In this document: positions 12,775-19,136 of the stretch, piece by piece
Position numbering within the stretch: position 1 is the stretch's first letter
Layout of the letters: every line of letters begins with the position of its first letter
NCBI GenBank assembly: GCA_964576535.1
Contig: CAZNWB010000047.1
Location: 1-25,100, forward strand
Source of the DNA: 2-02-FULL-66-22 sp964576535
GTDB taxonomy: Bacteria > Methylomirabilota > Methylomirabilia > Methylomirabilales > 2-02-FULL-66-22
Reading direction: 5' to 3'
Length of the DNA: 25,100 nt
Program-made: the position numbers and the translations under genes
Notes under the pieces: generated by a model
Told to the model about the DNA's origin: nothing
The model's database searches: none
What the model saw: only the letters and a program-made list of their open reading frames with translations

Positions 12775-14451
12775 TCAGCGTATGTACCGCTGGAGGCTCA
12801 CGGGCACGTACCACTTGGTGAAGTTGTAGCTGATCCCGGCCGGGGCAGGCTCGATCCCCCGCACCCGGGAGGACACGACGGGCAAGGCCTCCGGGACGTA
12901 GAGGAATATCACCGGCTGCTCTTCGGCCATGATCTCTTGGAACCTCCCATAGATCGCCTTGCGCTTCGCCTCGTCGAATGTCCGCCGCCCGGCCTCCAGC
13001 AGGTCGTCCACCGTGGGATTCTTGTAGGAGATGTGGTTCAACTCATCCGGTCCGGTCTTGCTGGAGTGCCAGATGTCATATTGGTCCGGATCCAGACCCA
13101 GCCCCCAGCCGAGGATGATGGCCTCGAAATCTTTCTTCTTCACGAAGGTGTTGATGAACGCCGCCCACTCCACGATGTGAATCTTCACGTCAATGCCGAC
13201 GGCCCGGAGCCGCCGCTGGATGATCTCGGCCGTCTGCTGCCGCACGAGGTTCCCCTGGTTGGTCCGGACGGTGAAACTGAAGGGCCTGCCGTCCCGGTCC
13301 AGGACGCCATCGCCGTCGCTGTCCTTCCACCCCGCCTCGGCCAGCAGGGCCTTGGCACGCTCCGGATCGAAGGGGAACGGCTGGATGTCGTCCCGGTACC
13401 ACCAGGTCCCCGGCTTGTACGGCCCCACGGCTGGCCGGCCGAGTCCCAAGAGCACCCCTTCGATGATCTCCTGCTTGTTGATCGCATAGGCCATCGCCTG
13501 GCGCACCCGCTTGTCCTGGAAGCGGGGGTCCAGCAGGTTGAATCCCAGGTAGGCGTACCCGTTGGCCAGGTACTGGTACTTGTTGAAGAGCTTGCGAAAG
13601 GCCGGGTAGTCGGTCTGCCGGCGGTATTGGATGGGCGTGAGTCCTGCCATGTCGATGTTCTTGGCCTTCAGCTCCAGGAAGATGGTGGAGGGATCCGGAA
13701 TGATCCGGTAGACCACCCGGCTGAGGTACGGCCGGCCCTCGAAAGAATTGGGGTTCGCTTCGAGGACGACCTTCTCGCCGGTTTTCCACTCCTTGAACAG
13801 GTATGCACCGCTGCCGATCGGGTGGCGGTTCTGCTGCGTCGTGCGGAGGTCCACCCCTGCCTTCCACGGCGCCTCCAGGATGTGCCAGGGGAGGATCCAC
13901 ATCCCCCAGGAGAGGAGCGCGGGCGCATACGGCTTCTCGTAGGTCACGCGGTAGGTGTACCGGTCCACCACCTCGGCGCGCTTGATCTGCCGGAAGGATT
14001 CCGCATAGGCCGTCGGCGTCTTGGGGTCGATCATGTAGCGGTAGGTAAAGTCCACGTCGTCCGACGTGAGTTCTTCCCCGTCGTGCCACTTCACACCCTT
14101 CCGCAGGTGGAAGGTGATGGTCATCTCGTCCGTGGAGACCTCCCATCGCTCCGCCAGTTCCCCTTCCAGCCGCAGTTCCTTGTCGGTCCGGACCAGGTTG
14201 GAGTAGATGAGGTTGCCGATTTCGTGGGAGGCGGAATCGCTGGTGATGTTGGGGATCAGGCCGCTGATGTCGCCGATGGAGGCCTCGACCAGGGTGTCCC
14301 CGTAGGCGGGGCCACCCTCGGCCACGACGGGCTCCGCCGCCGTGTCCGAGCGGCCGCACGCCGTCAACAGGACCAGGGCGATGAGCAGCAGGACCGAAAA
14401 AAGACGCACGCTGGGCGGAGACTTCCGATGAAGGGCGCGCGGTGCAGTCAC
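12775..14451 (-). CDS. Peptide-binding lipoprotein of the ABC importer (SBP_bac_5 family)
   Basis: A protein of 558 residues that captures peptides outside the membrane and delivers them to the DppBC channel. The lipoprotein signal is VRLFSVLLLIALVLLTAC with the Cys at residue 32 (18 if the second GTG is used). Family 5 solute-binding signatures are present: TFHLRKGVKWHDGEELTSDD, the DPKTPTAYAESFRQIKRAE region, and VRQAMAYAINKQEIIEGVL. The first possible GTG (14449-14451) overlaps the secG stop as TAGTG. A second GTG (14407-14409) gives a shorter, more classical signal peptide. The overlap with secG places the importer genes in the glycolytic/secG transcript unless an internal promoter exists. 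Confidence 0.93.
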   Translation of the reverse strand: MTAPRALHRKSPPSVRLFSVLLLIALVLLTACGRSDTAAEPVVAEGGPAYGDTLVEASIGDISGLIPNITSDSASHEIGNLIYSNLVRTDKELRLEGELAERWEVSTDEMTITFHLRKGVKWHDGEELTSDDVDFTYRYMIDPKTPTAYAESFRQIKRAEVVDRYTYRVTYEKPYAPALLSWGMWILPWHILEAPWKAGVDLRTTQQNRHPIGSGAYLFKEWKTGEKVVLEANPNSFEGRPYLSRVVYRIIPDPSTIFLELKAKNIDMAGLTPIQYRRQTDYPAFRKLFNKYQYLANGYAYLGFNLLDPRFQDKRVRQAMAYAINKQEIIEGVLLGLGRPAVGPYKPGTWWYRDDIQPFPFDPERAKALLAEAGWKDSDGDGVLDRDGRPFSFTVRTNQGNLVRQQTAEIIQRRLRAVGIDVKIHIVEWAAFINTFVKKKDFEAIILGWGLGLDPDQYDIWHSSKTGPDELNHISYKNPTVDDLLEAGRRTFDEAKRKAIYGRFQEIMAEEQPVIFLYVPEALPVVSSRVRGIEPAPAGISYNFTKWYVPVSLQRYIR

Positions 14452-14816
14452 TACCTTGCTGGAGCCGTGGGCGCGGCCGGTGCCTGGCCCGTTGGGCCCG
14501 GCGTCGCGGGGGCCGGGGGCCCGGCGTCGCGGGGCGCCGACTGGGTCGGCTTGGAAGTTTCCTCGCCGACGACCGTGGAGCTGCCACGCTGCGAGGACAG
14601 GATGGTCAGGCCGAGGGAAGTCAGCATGAACAGGATCGCCAGGGCACTGGTCAGCTTCGACAGGAACGTGGCGGCGCCCCGGCCCCCGAAGACCGTCTGG
14701 CTCGACCCGCCGCCGAAGGCGGCACCGATGTCGGCGCCCTTGCCGCTCTGCAGCAGGACGATCAGGATCAAGCCAAGGGTCACTACAAGATGAACGATCG
14801 TAACCGCGATGTACAT
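14451..14816 (-). CDS. secG: Protein-export membrane protein SecG
   Basis: A 121-residue accessory subunit of the SecYEG translocon in the inner membrane. The first helix (MYIAVTIVHLVVTLGLILIV) runs into LLQSGKGADIGAAFGGGSSQ and TVFGGRGAATFLSKLT, the SecG hallmark, then a second helix (about 55-73). The C-terminal 45 residues are a Pro/Ala/Thr-rich low-complexity tail (PPAPATPGPTGQAPAAPTAP), common in high-GC SecG homologues. The ATG 14814-14816 has GGGGAGG upstream. The position directly after tpiA is a widespread bacterial arrangement. Confidence 0.95.
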   Translation of the reverse strand: MYIAVTIVHLVVTLGLILIVLLQSGKGADIGAAFGGGSSQTVFGGRGAATFLSKLTSALAILFMLTSLGLTILSSQRGSSTVVGEETSKPTQSAPRDAGPPAPATPGPTGQAPAAPTAPAR

Positions 14817-14878
14817 GCAACCTCCCCACTGGCGCCACGGGCCCGATACTGGGGCGGGGTGCCGCGCCGCCCCTCGAC

Positions 14879-15628
14879 CTATTCTCGATACTTGACGATC
14901 TTGGCGAAGGAGGACGGATCCAGGCTCGCCCCGCCCACCAGGCCGCCGTCCACATCCGCCTGCGCCATCAGGGACCCGATGTTATCAGGTTTCACGCTTC
15001 CGCCATACAGGATCCGGATCCGCGCGGCCACCTCCGGTCCCGCCATCTGGCCGACGAGCTGCCGGAGGAAGGCGTGCGCCTCCTGCGCCTGGGCTGGCGA
15101 GGCCGTCTTGCCCGTCCCGATAGCCCACACCGGCTCGTAGGCGATCACCAGGCGGGGGGAGCCCAGATGGCGGGCGAAGCCGCCCCGGAGCTGTCGTTCC
15201 AGAACTGCCAGGGTCTTCCCCTGCTCGCGCTCCTGCAGCGTCTCCCCCAGGCAGGCGATGCAGCTGAGGCCGTGGGCCAGCACCGCGTCGATCTTTCGAT
15301 CCACCGTGCCATCGGTCTCGCCGAAGAACTGCCGCCTCTCCGAGTGGCCCACGATGACATGGCTGCACCCCAGGTCGGCCAGCATCGGGACCGAGACCTC
15401 GCCGGTGAAGGCCCCTTCCTTCTCCCAGTGACAATCCTGGGCCCCGACGCGGATGCGGGAACCCCGCGCCGCCTCCACGGCAGCGGGAAGCGCCGGGAAG
15501 GGCGGGCAGACCACGACCTCCACCTCGGTCACATCCGCCACCAGGCCTCGCAGGGCACGAATCGCCTCCGCCGCCTCGCGGGCGGTCCGGTACATCTTCC
15601 AATTGCCGGCAATCACGGGGACTCGCAT
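14879..15628 (-). CDS. tpiA: Triosephosphate isomerase
   Basis: A 249-residue TIM-barrel enzyme interconverting dihydroxyacetone phosphate and glyceraldehyde 3-phosphate. Complete active site: GNWKMY (Lys11), VIVGHSERR (His95), AYEPVWAIGTGKTA (Glu165, catalytic loop), and the phosphate loops YGGSVKPDN and GGLVGGASL. Length and motifs are normal. ATG 15626-15628 with GGGAG upstream. Third gene of the gap-pgk-tpiA-secG series. It is separated from pgk by a heptamer-type inverted repeat instead of a usual short gap. Confidence 0.97.
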   Translation of the reverse strand: MRVPVIAGNWKMYRTAREAAEAIRALRGLVADVTEVEVVVCPPFPALPAAVEAARGSRIRVGAQDCHWEKEGAFTGEVSVPMLADLGCSHVIVGHSERRQFFGETDGTVDRKIDAVLAHGLSCIACLGETLQEREQGKTLAVLERQLRGGFARHLGSPRLVIAYEPVWAIGTGKTASPAQAQEAHAFLRQLVGQMAGPEVAARIRILYGGSVKPDNIGSLMAQADVDGGLVGGASLDPSSFAKIVKYRE

Positions 15629-15639
15629 TCCGGCTCCCG

Positions 15640-15725
15640 TCGATCAGTCAATTGGTCGAAGGGTCAATGTGTCAGAACCGCCCTGACAAATCGACCCGTT
15701 GACTCCTCGACTACTCAACCAGTTA
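15640..15725. repeat. Inverted repeat element, GTCAANN/TTGACNN class, between pgk and tpiA
   Basis: The left arm is GTCAATT, GGTCGAA, GGGTCAA (15647-15667) and then TGTGTCAG. The right arm (15673-15725) is CTGACAAATCGACCC, GTTGACT, CCTCGACTACTCAACC. They pair over about 30 bases with mismatches. The word class is that of the element inside the histidine kinase gene. It ends at the pgk stop codon (15723-15725). Confidence 0.8.
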
Positions 15726-16910
15726 CCTGTCGGTGAGCGCCGCCACGCCGGGCAGCTCGATCCCCTCCAGGAACTCCAGCGAGGCGCCTCCGCCCGTGGA
15801 GATGTGGGTCATCTTGTCCGCCACGCCGGCCTGGGTGACGGCGGCGACGGAGTCCCCCCCGCCCACGATCGAGGTCGCCCCCGAGGCGGCGATGGCGCGA
15901 GCCACGGCGAACGTTCCCCCGCGGAACGGGGCCAGTTCGAAGACACCCATGGGACCGTTCCACACGATGGTCCTGGCCCCCCGGATGACCGTGGCGAAGG
16001 CCTCCCGCGCCTTGGGGCCGATGTCCAGGCCTATCCAGCCCGCAGGGATGGCGGTGCTGTCCGCGATGCGTGTAGGCGCCGTGGCCTCTGCCCGCTCGGC
16101 GATGACGTGGTCCATGGGGAGCAGGAAGGTCACGCCCTTGGCCCGGGCCTCGTCCAGGATCGAACGGGCCGTGTCCAGCTTGTCCGCCTCCAGAAGTGAC
16201 GCGCCGACTTCCATCCCCTGCGCCTTCAGAAAGGTATAGGCCATCCCGCCGCCCACCAGGAGCGCGTGCACCTTGGAGACCAGGTTCTTCAGCACCCCGA
16301 TCTTGTCGGAGACCTTCGCCCCGCCCAAGATCGCCACGAAGGGCCGGACCGGATCCGTCAGGGCGCGGCCGAGGTATTCCACCTCCTTGGCCATGAGGAG
16401 CCCGGCGGCTGCGACGGAGACAAACCTGGTCACGCCGACAGTCGAGGCGTGGGCCCGGTGGGCGGCGCCGAAGGCGTCGTTGACGAACACGTCGCACAGC
16501 TCCGCCAGCGCCCGGCTCATCCCTTCGTCGTTCTTCTCGTCCCCGGCGTGGAACCGGCAGTTCTCCAGCATCAGGACTTGGCCCGGCTTGAGCGCCGCGG
16601 CGGCGGCCTTGACGGCGTCGCCGATGCAGTCGGACGCCATTTGGACCGGCGCCCCCAGAAGCTGAGACAGCCGCGCGGCGACCGGCGCCAGACTCATGGC
16701 CGGAACCACCTTCCCCTTGGGCCGGCCCAGATGCGAGACCAGGAGCACCCTCGCTCCCTGTCCCATGGCGCGCCGGATGGTGGGAAGGGCGGCCCGGATG
16801 CGGGTGTCGTCGGTCACCGCCTGCTTCTCGCTCAGCGGGACATTGAAGTCCACTCGGACCAAGACGCGCTTGCCCTTCAGGTCAAGATCGGTGATGGAGA
16901 GTTTGGCCAT
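15723..16910 (-). CDS. pgk: Phosphoglycerate kinase
   Basis: A 395-residue glycolytic kinase forming ATP from 1,3-bisphosphoglycerate. N-domain substrate residues: RVLVRVDFNVPL (Arg/Asp/Asn at about 19-23), SHLGRPKGK (59-67), HRAHASTVG. C-domain nucleotide site: GGAKVSDKIGVL, GGGMAYTFLKAQG, WNGPMGVFE, GGGDSVAA. Length is standard. ATG 16908-16910 gives the usual MAKLSITDLDL start. An in-frame TTG six codons upstream is unlikely. No clear ribosome site is visible at either, so coupling to upstream translation or a weak site is implied. A small 6-bp hairpin (16937-16955) lies between gap and pgk. Confidence 0.97.
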   Translation of the reverse strand: MAKLSITDLDLKGKRVLVRVDFNVPLSEKQAVTDDTRIRAALPTIRRAMGQGARVLLVSHLGRPKGKVVPAMSLAPVAARLSQLLGAPVQMASDCIGDAVKAAAAALKPGQVLMLENCRFHAGDEKNDEGMSRALAELCDVFVNDAFGAAHRAHASTVGVTRFVSVAAAGLLMAKEVEYLGRALTDPVRPFVAILGGAKVSDKIGVLKNLVSKVHALLVGGGMAYTFLKAQGMEVGASLLEADKLDTARSILDEARAKGVTFLLPMDHVIAERAEATAPTRIADSTAIPAGWIGLDIGPKAREAFATVIRGARTIVWNGPMGVFELAPFRGGTFAVARAIAASGATSIVGGGDSVAAVTQAGVADKMTHISTGGGASLEFLEGIELPGVAALTDR

Positions 16911-17031
16911 GATGAGCGTCTGCGTCAAGCAACGGGGCGACCGCCTCGAGGTCGCTTGACCTCCGGGGGTCGCCCCAGCACCCCTGGATCGTCCCGGGCC
17001 AGCCAGGGGACAACCCGATCCCTGTCGGACG

Positions 17032-18036
17032 TTACAGCCCCTTTGCGATGAACTTGAGCAGATCGCGGACCCGGCAGGAGTAGCCCCATTCGTTGTCGTA
17101 CCAGGCCAGGACCTTCACCATGGTGCTGTCCATGACCGAGGTCGAGGGGCCATCCACGACGGAAGACAAGCTGGACCCGTTGTAGTCCACCGAGACCAGC
17201 GGTTCATCCGAGAAGCCCAAGATACCCTTCAGGTCCCCGTCGGCAGCCTTGCGCAGGGCGTTGTTGACCTCCTCCACCGTGGCCACCTTCTCGGTTTCGG
17301 CCACCAGGTCCACCAGCGAGACGTTCGGGGTCGGCACCCGGATGGCGAGCCCGTGCATCTTCCCCTTCAGCTCTGGCAGGACCAGCCCCACTGCCTTGGC
17401 CGCCCCGGTGCTGGTCGGGATCATGGACATGGCCGCGGCTCGCGCCCGCCGGAGGTCCTTGTGGGGCAGATCCAGGATCTGCTGGTCGTTGGTGTAGGCG
17501 TGGATGGTGGTCATGAACCCGTGCCGGATCCCGAAGGCCTTCAGGAGTACCTTGGCCACGGGGGCCAGACAGTTGGTGGTGCAGGAGGCGTTGGAGATGA
17601 TGTGGTGTTTGGCGGGATCGTAACGATCCTCGTTCACTCCCAGGACGATGGTGATGTCCTCTTCCTTGGCCGGGGCGGAGATGACCACCTTCTTGGCGCC
17701 GGCCTCGATATGCTTGCTCGCCCCGGCCCGGTCGGTGAAGCGGCCGGTGGACTCCACCACGAGCTGGACCCCCAGGGTCTTCCAGGGCAGGGCCGCGGGG
17801 TCCTTGCTGGCGAAGACCTTGACCGTCTTCCCGTTCACCAGGAGAGCGTCGTCCTTCGTCTCGACCGTGCCCTTGAAGGCCCCGTGCACCGAATCATATT
17901 TCAAGAGGTGCGCCAGGGTCCGGGCATCGGTGATATCGTTGACCGCCACGATCTCCAGTGCCGGGTCCCCGCACGCAGCGCGGAAGAAGTTGCGGCCGAT
18001 CCGACCAAAGCCATTGATGCCGACACGCGCTGCCAT
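17032..18036 (-). CDS. gap: Glyceraldehyde-3-phosphate dehydrogenase, type I
   Basis: A 334-residue NAD-dependent glycolytic enzyme. The dinucleotide fold begins VGINGFGRIGRNFFRA. Asp34 in AVNDITD fits NAD preference. The catalytic Cys152 is in SNASCTTNCLAPVAK, and downstream motifs include MTTIHAYTNDQ, PTSTGAAKAVGLV and WYDNEWGYS. ATG 18034-18036 is chosen over an in-frame start six codons upstream because a perfect AAGGAGG lies 6 bases before it. It is the first gene of the glycolytic run and has the promoter listed at 18130-18158 with a structured leader. Confidence 0.97.
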   Translation of the reverse strand: MAARVGINGFGRIGRNFFRAACGDPALEIVAVNDITDARTLAHLLKYDSVHGAFKGTVETKDDALLVNGKTVKVFASKDPAALPWKTLGVQLVVESTGRFTDRAGASKHIEAGAKKVVISAPAKEEDITIVLGVNEDRYDPAKHHIISNASCTTNCLAPVAKVLLKAFGIRHGFMTTIHAYTNDQQILDLPHKDLRRARAAAMSMIPTSTGAAKAVGLVLPELKGKMHGLAIRVPTPNVSLVDLVAETEKVATVEEVNNALRKAADGDLKGILGFSDEPLVSVDYNGSSLSSVVDGPSTSVMDSTMVKVLAWYDNEWGYSCRVRDLLKFIAKGL

Positions 18037-18073
18037 GCCCGACCTCCTTGCCATGAGTCCGGTGGGATAGGCC

Positions 18074-18127
18074 GAATGAAAAAACCCCGCATTCCCCGCG
18101 GTGCTCCGCGGCTGCGCGGAACGCTCG
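18074..18127 (-). promoter_or_regulatory. Possible attenuator/terminator hairpin in the gap leader
   Basis: In the minus-strand transcript the leader contains CCGCGG-AGCA-CCGCGG nested in a wider TTCCGCG/CGCGGGGAA pairing. About 8-10 bases later comes GGGGTTTTTT (run of six T, about 18074-18079). The hairpin lies between the promoter and the gap ribosome site. The spacing between stem and T-run is longer than ideal. Confidence 0.35.
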
Positions 18128-18129
18128 CC

Positions 18130-18158
18130 ATGCTAGTGCACGCTCACTGAAATGTCAA
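18130..18158 (-). promoter_or_regulatory. Sigma70-type promoter of the gap-pgk-tpiA-secG operon
   Basis: On the minus strand, consensus TTGACA (18158-18153), 17 bases, then TAGCAT (18135-18130). Predicted initiation is near 18122, giving a leader of about 85 bases before the gap ATG. Confidence 0.7.
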
Positions 18159-18236
18159 AGGGGAAGGGCCCGTCCCCGTGCCCTCGTCCGGTTCCCTGAA
18201 CCGCCTCCGCGCTCCTCGCGAGGCGGCGGACCTGCC

Positions 18237-18302
18237 TATGGCTTATGGCAGATGGCGTATGGTCTGATCCGGGCTATAAGCCATACGCCATATGCCATAC
18301 GC
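18237..18302. repeat. Heptamer-arm inverted repeat, TATGGCN class
   Basis: The left arm is TATGGCT, TATGGCA, GATGGCG, TATGGTC (18237-18264). The right arm is AGCCATA, CGCCATA, TGCCATA, CGC (18279-18302), in exact 7-bp register. The loop is about 14 bases. It begins 5 bases after the displaced comF tail ends (reading the minus strand), which suggests it was the natural 3' flank of that tail. A separate GC-rich hairpin lies at 18201-18226. Confidence 0.85.
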
Positions 18303-18306
18303 AAGT

Positions 18307-18381
18307 CTATTCCACCCGGGCCAGGGTGAGAACACCGACATCCGCGGCCCCGGCCCGCAAGCCACGGGACGGAGCCGCACG
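18307..18381 (-). pseudogene. Displaced second copy of the comF 3' end (17 codons plus stop)
   Basis: Reading the minus strand from 18360 to 18310 gives LRAGAADVGVLTLARVE and then TAG (18309-18307). This is exactly the last 17 residues of the intact comF just upstream. Eleven of the 17 codons differ in sequence and all differences are synonymous, including two at first codon positions (TTG/CTG, AGG/CGG). The stop also differs (TGA versus TAG). Upstream of the shared Leu codon (18361-18383) no clear similarity remains. An ATG at 18384-18382 opens this frame and overlaps the comF stop, so a 25-residue peptide could in principle be made, but I see no reason to think it is a gene. Best read as the orphaned tail of an earlier comF allele. 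Confidence 0.8.
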
Positions 18382-18383
18382 CA

Positions 18384-19136
18384 TCACTCAACCCTGGCCA
18401 AGGTCAGGACGCCAACGTCAGCGGCTCCGGCCCGCAATAATGCCCGCGCGCAGGCATCGACCGTCGCGCCGGTCGTGAAGACGTCGTCCACCAGGAGGAG
18501 CCGCCGTCCCGCCACAGCCGCTTCGGCCGTGACGGCGAAGGCATCCCGGACGTTCCGGCGCCGCGCCTCGACATCGCCCTGCTGGGGCTGCGTAGCCCGC
18601 GAGCGGCGCAGGACCCGGCGAAGCACCGGCAGCCCATGCCGCCGTGCCACGGCGCGGGACAGCACCTCGGCCTGGTTGAACCCGCGCCGCCAGCGCCGAA
18701 TCCAGTGGAGGGGCACCGGCACCAGCGCGTCCCATTCTGCCAGGGAGAGCTGCCTGGGCGCCTCCTCGGCCAGCAACCGCGCCAGCCGCGTGAGGAGCGG
18801 AAGGCGCCGGCCGTGTTTCGCCAGGAGGATGGCCGCGCGCGCGACGCCGTCCTCCCGGTACCGGAGCGCCGACCGCGCCAGACGGAAGTGATCTCGCGTC
18901 TCGCGGCAGCGCTGGCACAGCGGCGTCTCCACCCCGCGCATCCCGGCGGGATCCGGAAACGGCCAGCCGCAGCGGGCGCACCCTCCGGCCGCCATGCGCT
19001 CCAGGCGGCTCCAACAGCGGCCGCACAGCACGCTCACCCGGTCCAGGTCCAGGGGCTGCCGACAGATTTCGCAGGGGGTGGGAAAGATGAGGTGCAGAAA
19101 GGCAGCCAGGAGGTCCCGCGGCGAAAAGACGCTCAC
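18384..19136 (-). CDS. comF: ComF family protein (zinc-finger phosphoribosyltransferase-like)
   Basis: A 250-residue homologue of competence protein ComF/GntX, cytoplasmic. Four Cys pairs (C22/C25, C38/C41, C53/C56, C74/C77) form zinc-ribbon-like sites. The C-terminal part is a type I phosphoribosyltransferase fold with DALVPVPLHWIRRWRRGFNQ and the PRPP-binding loop LLLVDDVFTTGATVDACA (213-230). ComF is needed for DNA uptake in naturally competent species, while in others its job is unclear. The GTG start (19134-19136) overlaps the kinase stop as GTGA, so expression is coupled to the kinase gene. The last 17 codons are present a second time downstream, so the current 3' end may have been acquired from another allele. 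Confidence 0.93.
   Translation of the reverse strand: MSVFSPRDLLAAFLHLIFPTPCEICRQPLDLDRVSVLCGRCWSRLERMAAGGCARCGWPFPDPAGMRGVETPLCQRCRETRDHFRLARSALRYREDGVARAAILLAKHGRRLPLLTRLARLLAEEAPRQLSLAEWDALVPVPLHWIRRWRRGFNQAEVLSRAVARRHGLPVLRRVLRRSRATQPQQGDVEARRRNVRDAFAVTAEAAVAGRRLLLVDDVFTTGATVDACARALLRAGAADVGVLTLARVE

Noticed and set aside
315..18302. Reading all heptamer palindromes simply as Rho-independent terminators
   Set aside because: They lack T-tracts, many lie between co-directional genes of one pathway, and one lies inside a coding sequence. Termination may be a side effect at the convergent sites 7873-7969 and 10828-10916.
18382..18384. A 25-codon coupled small gene starting at the ATG overlapping the comF stop
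   Set aside because: Its sequence is the displaced comF tail preceded by unrelated bases. Duplication of the 3' end explains it better than a new gene.
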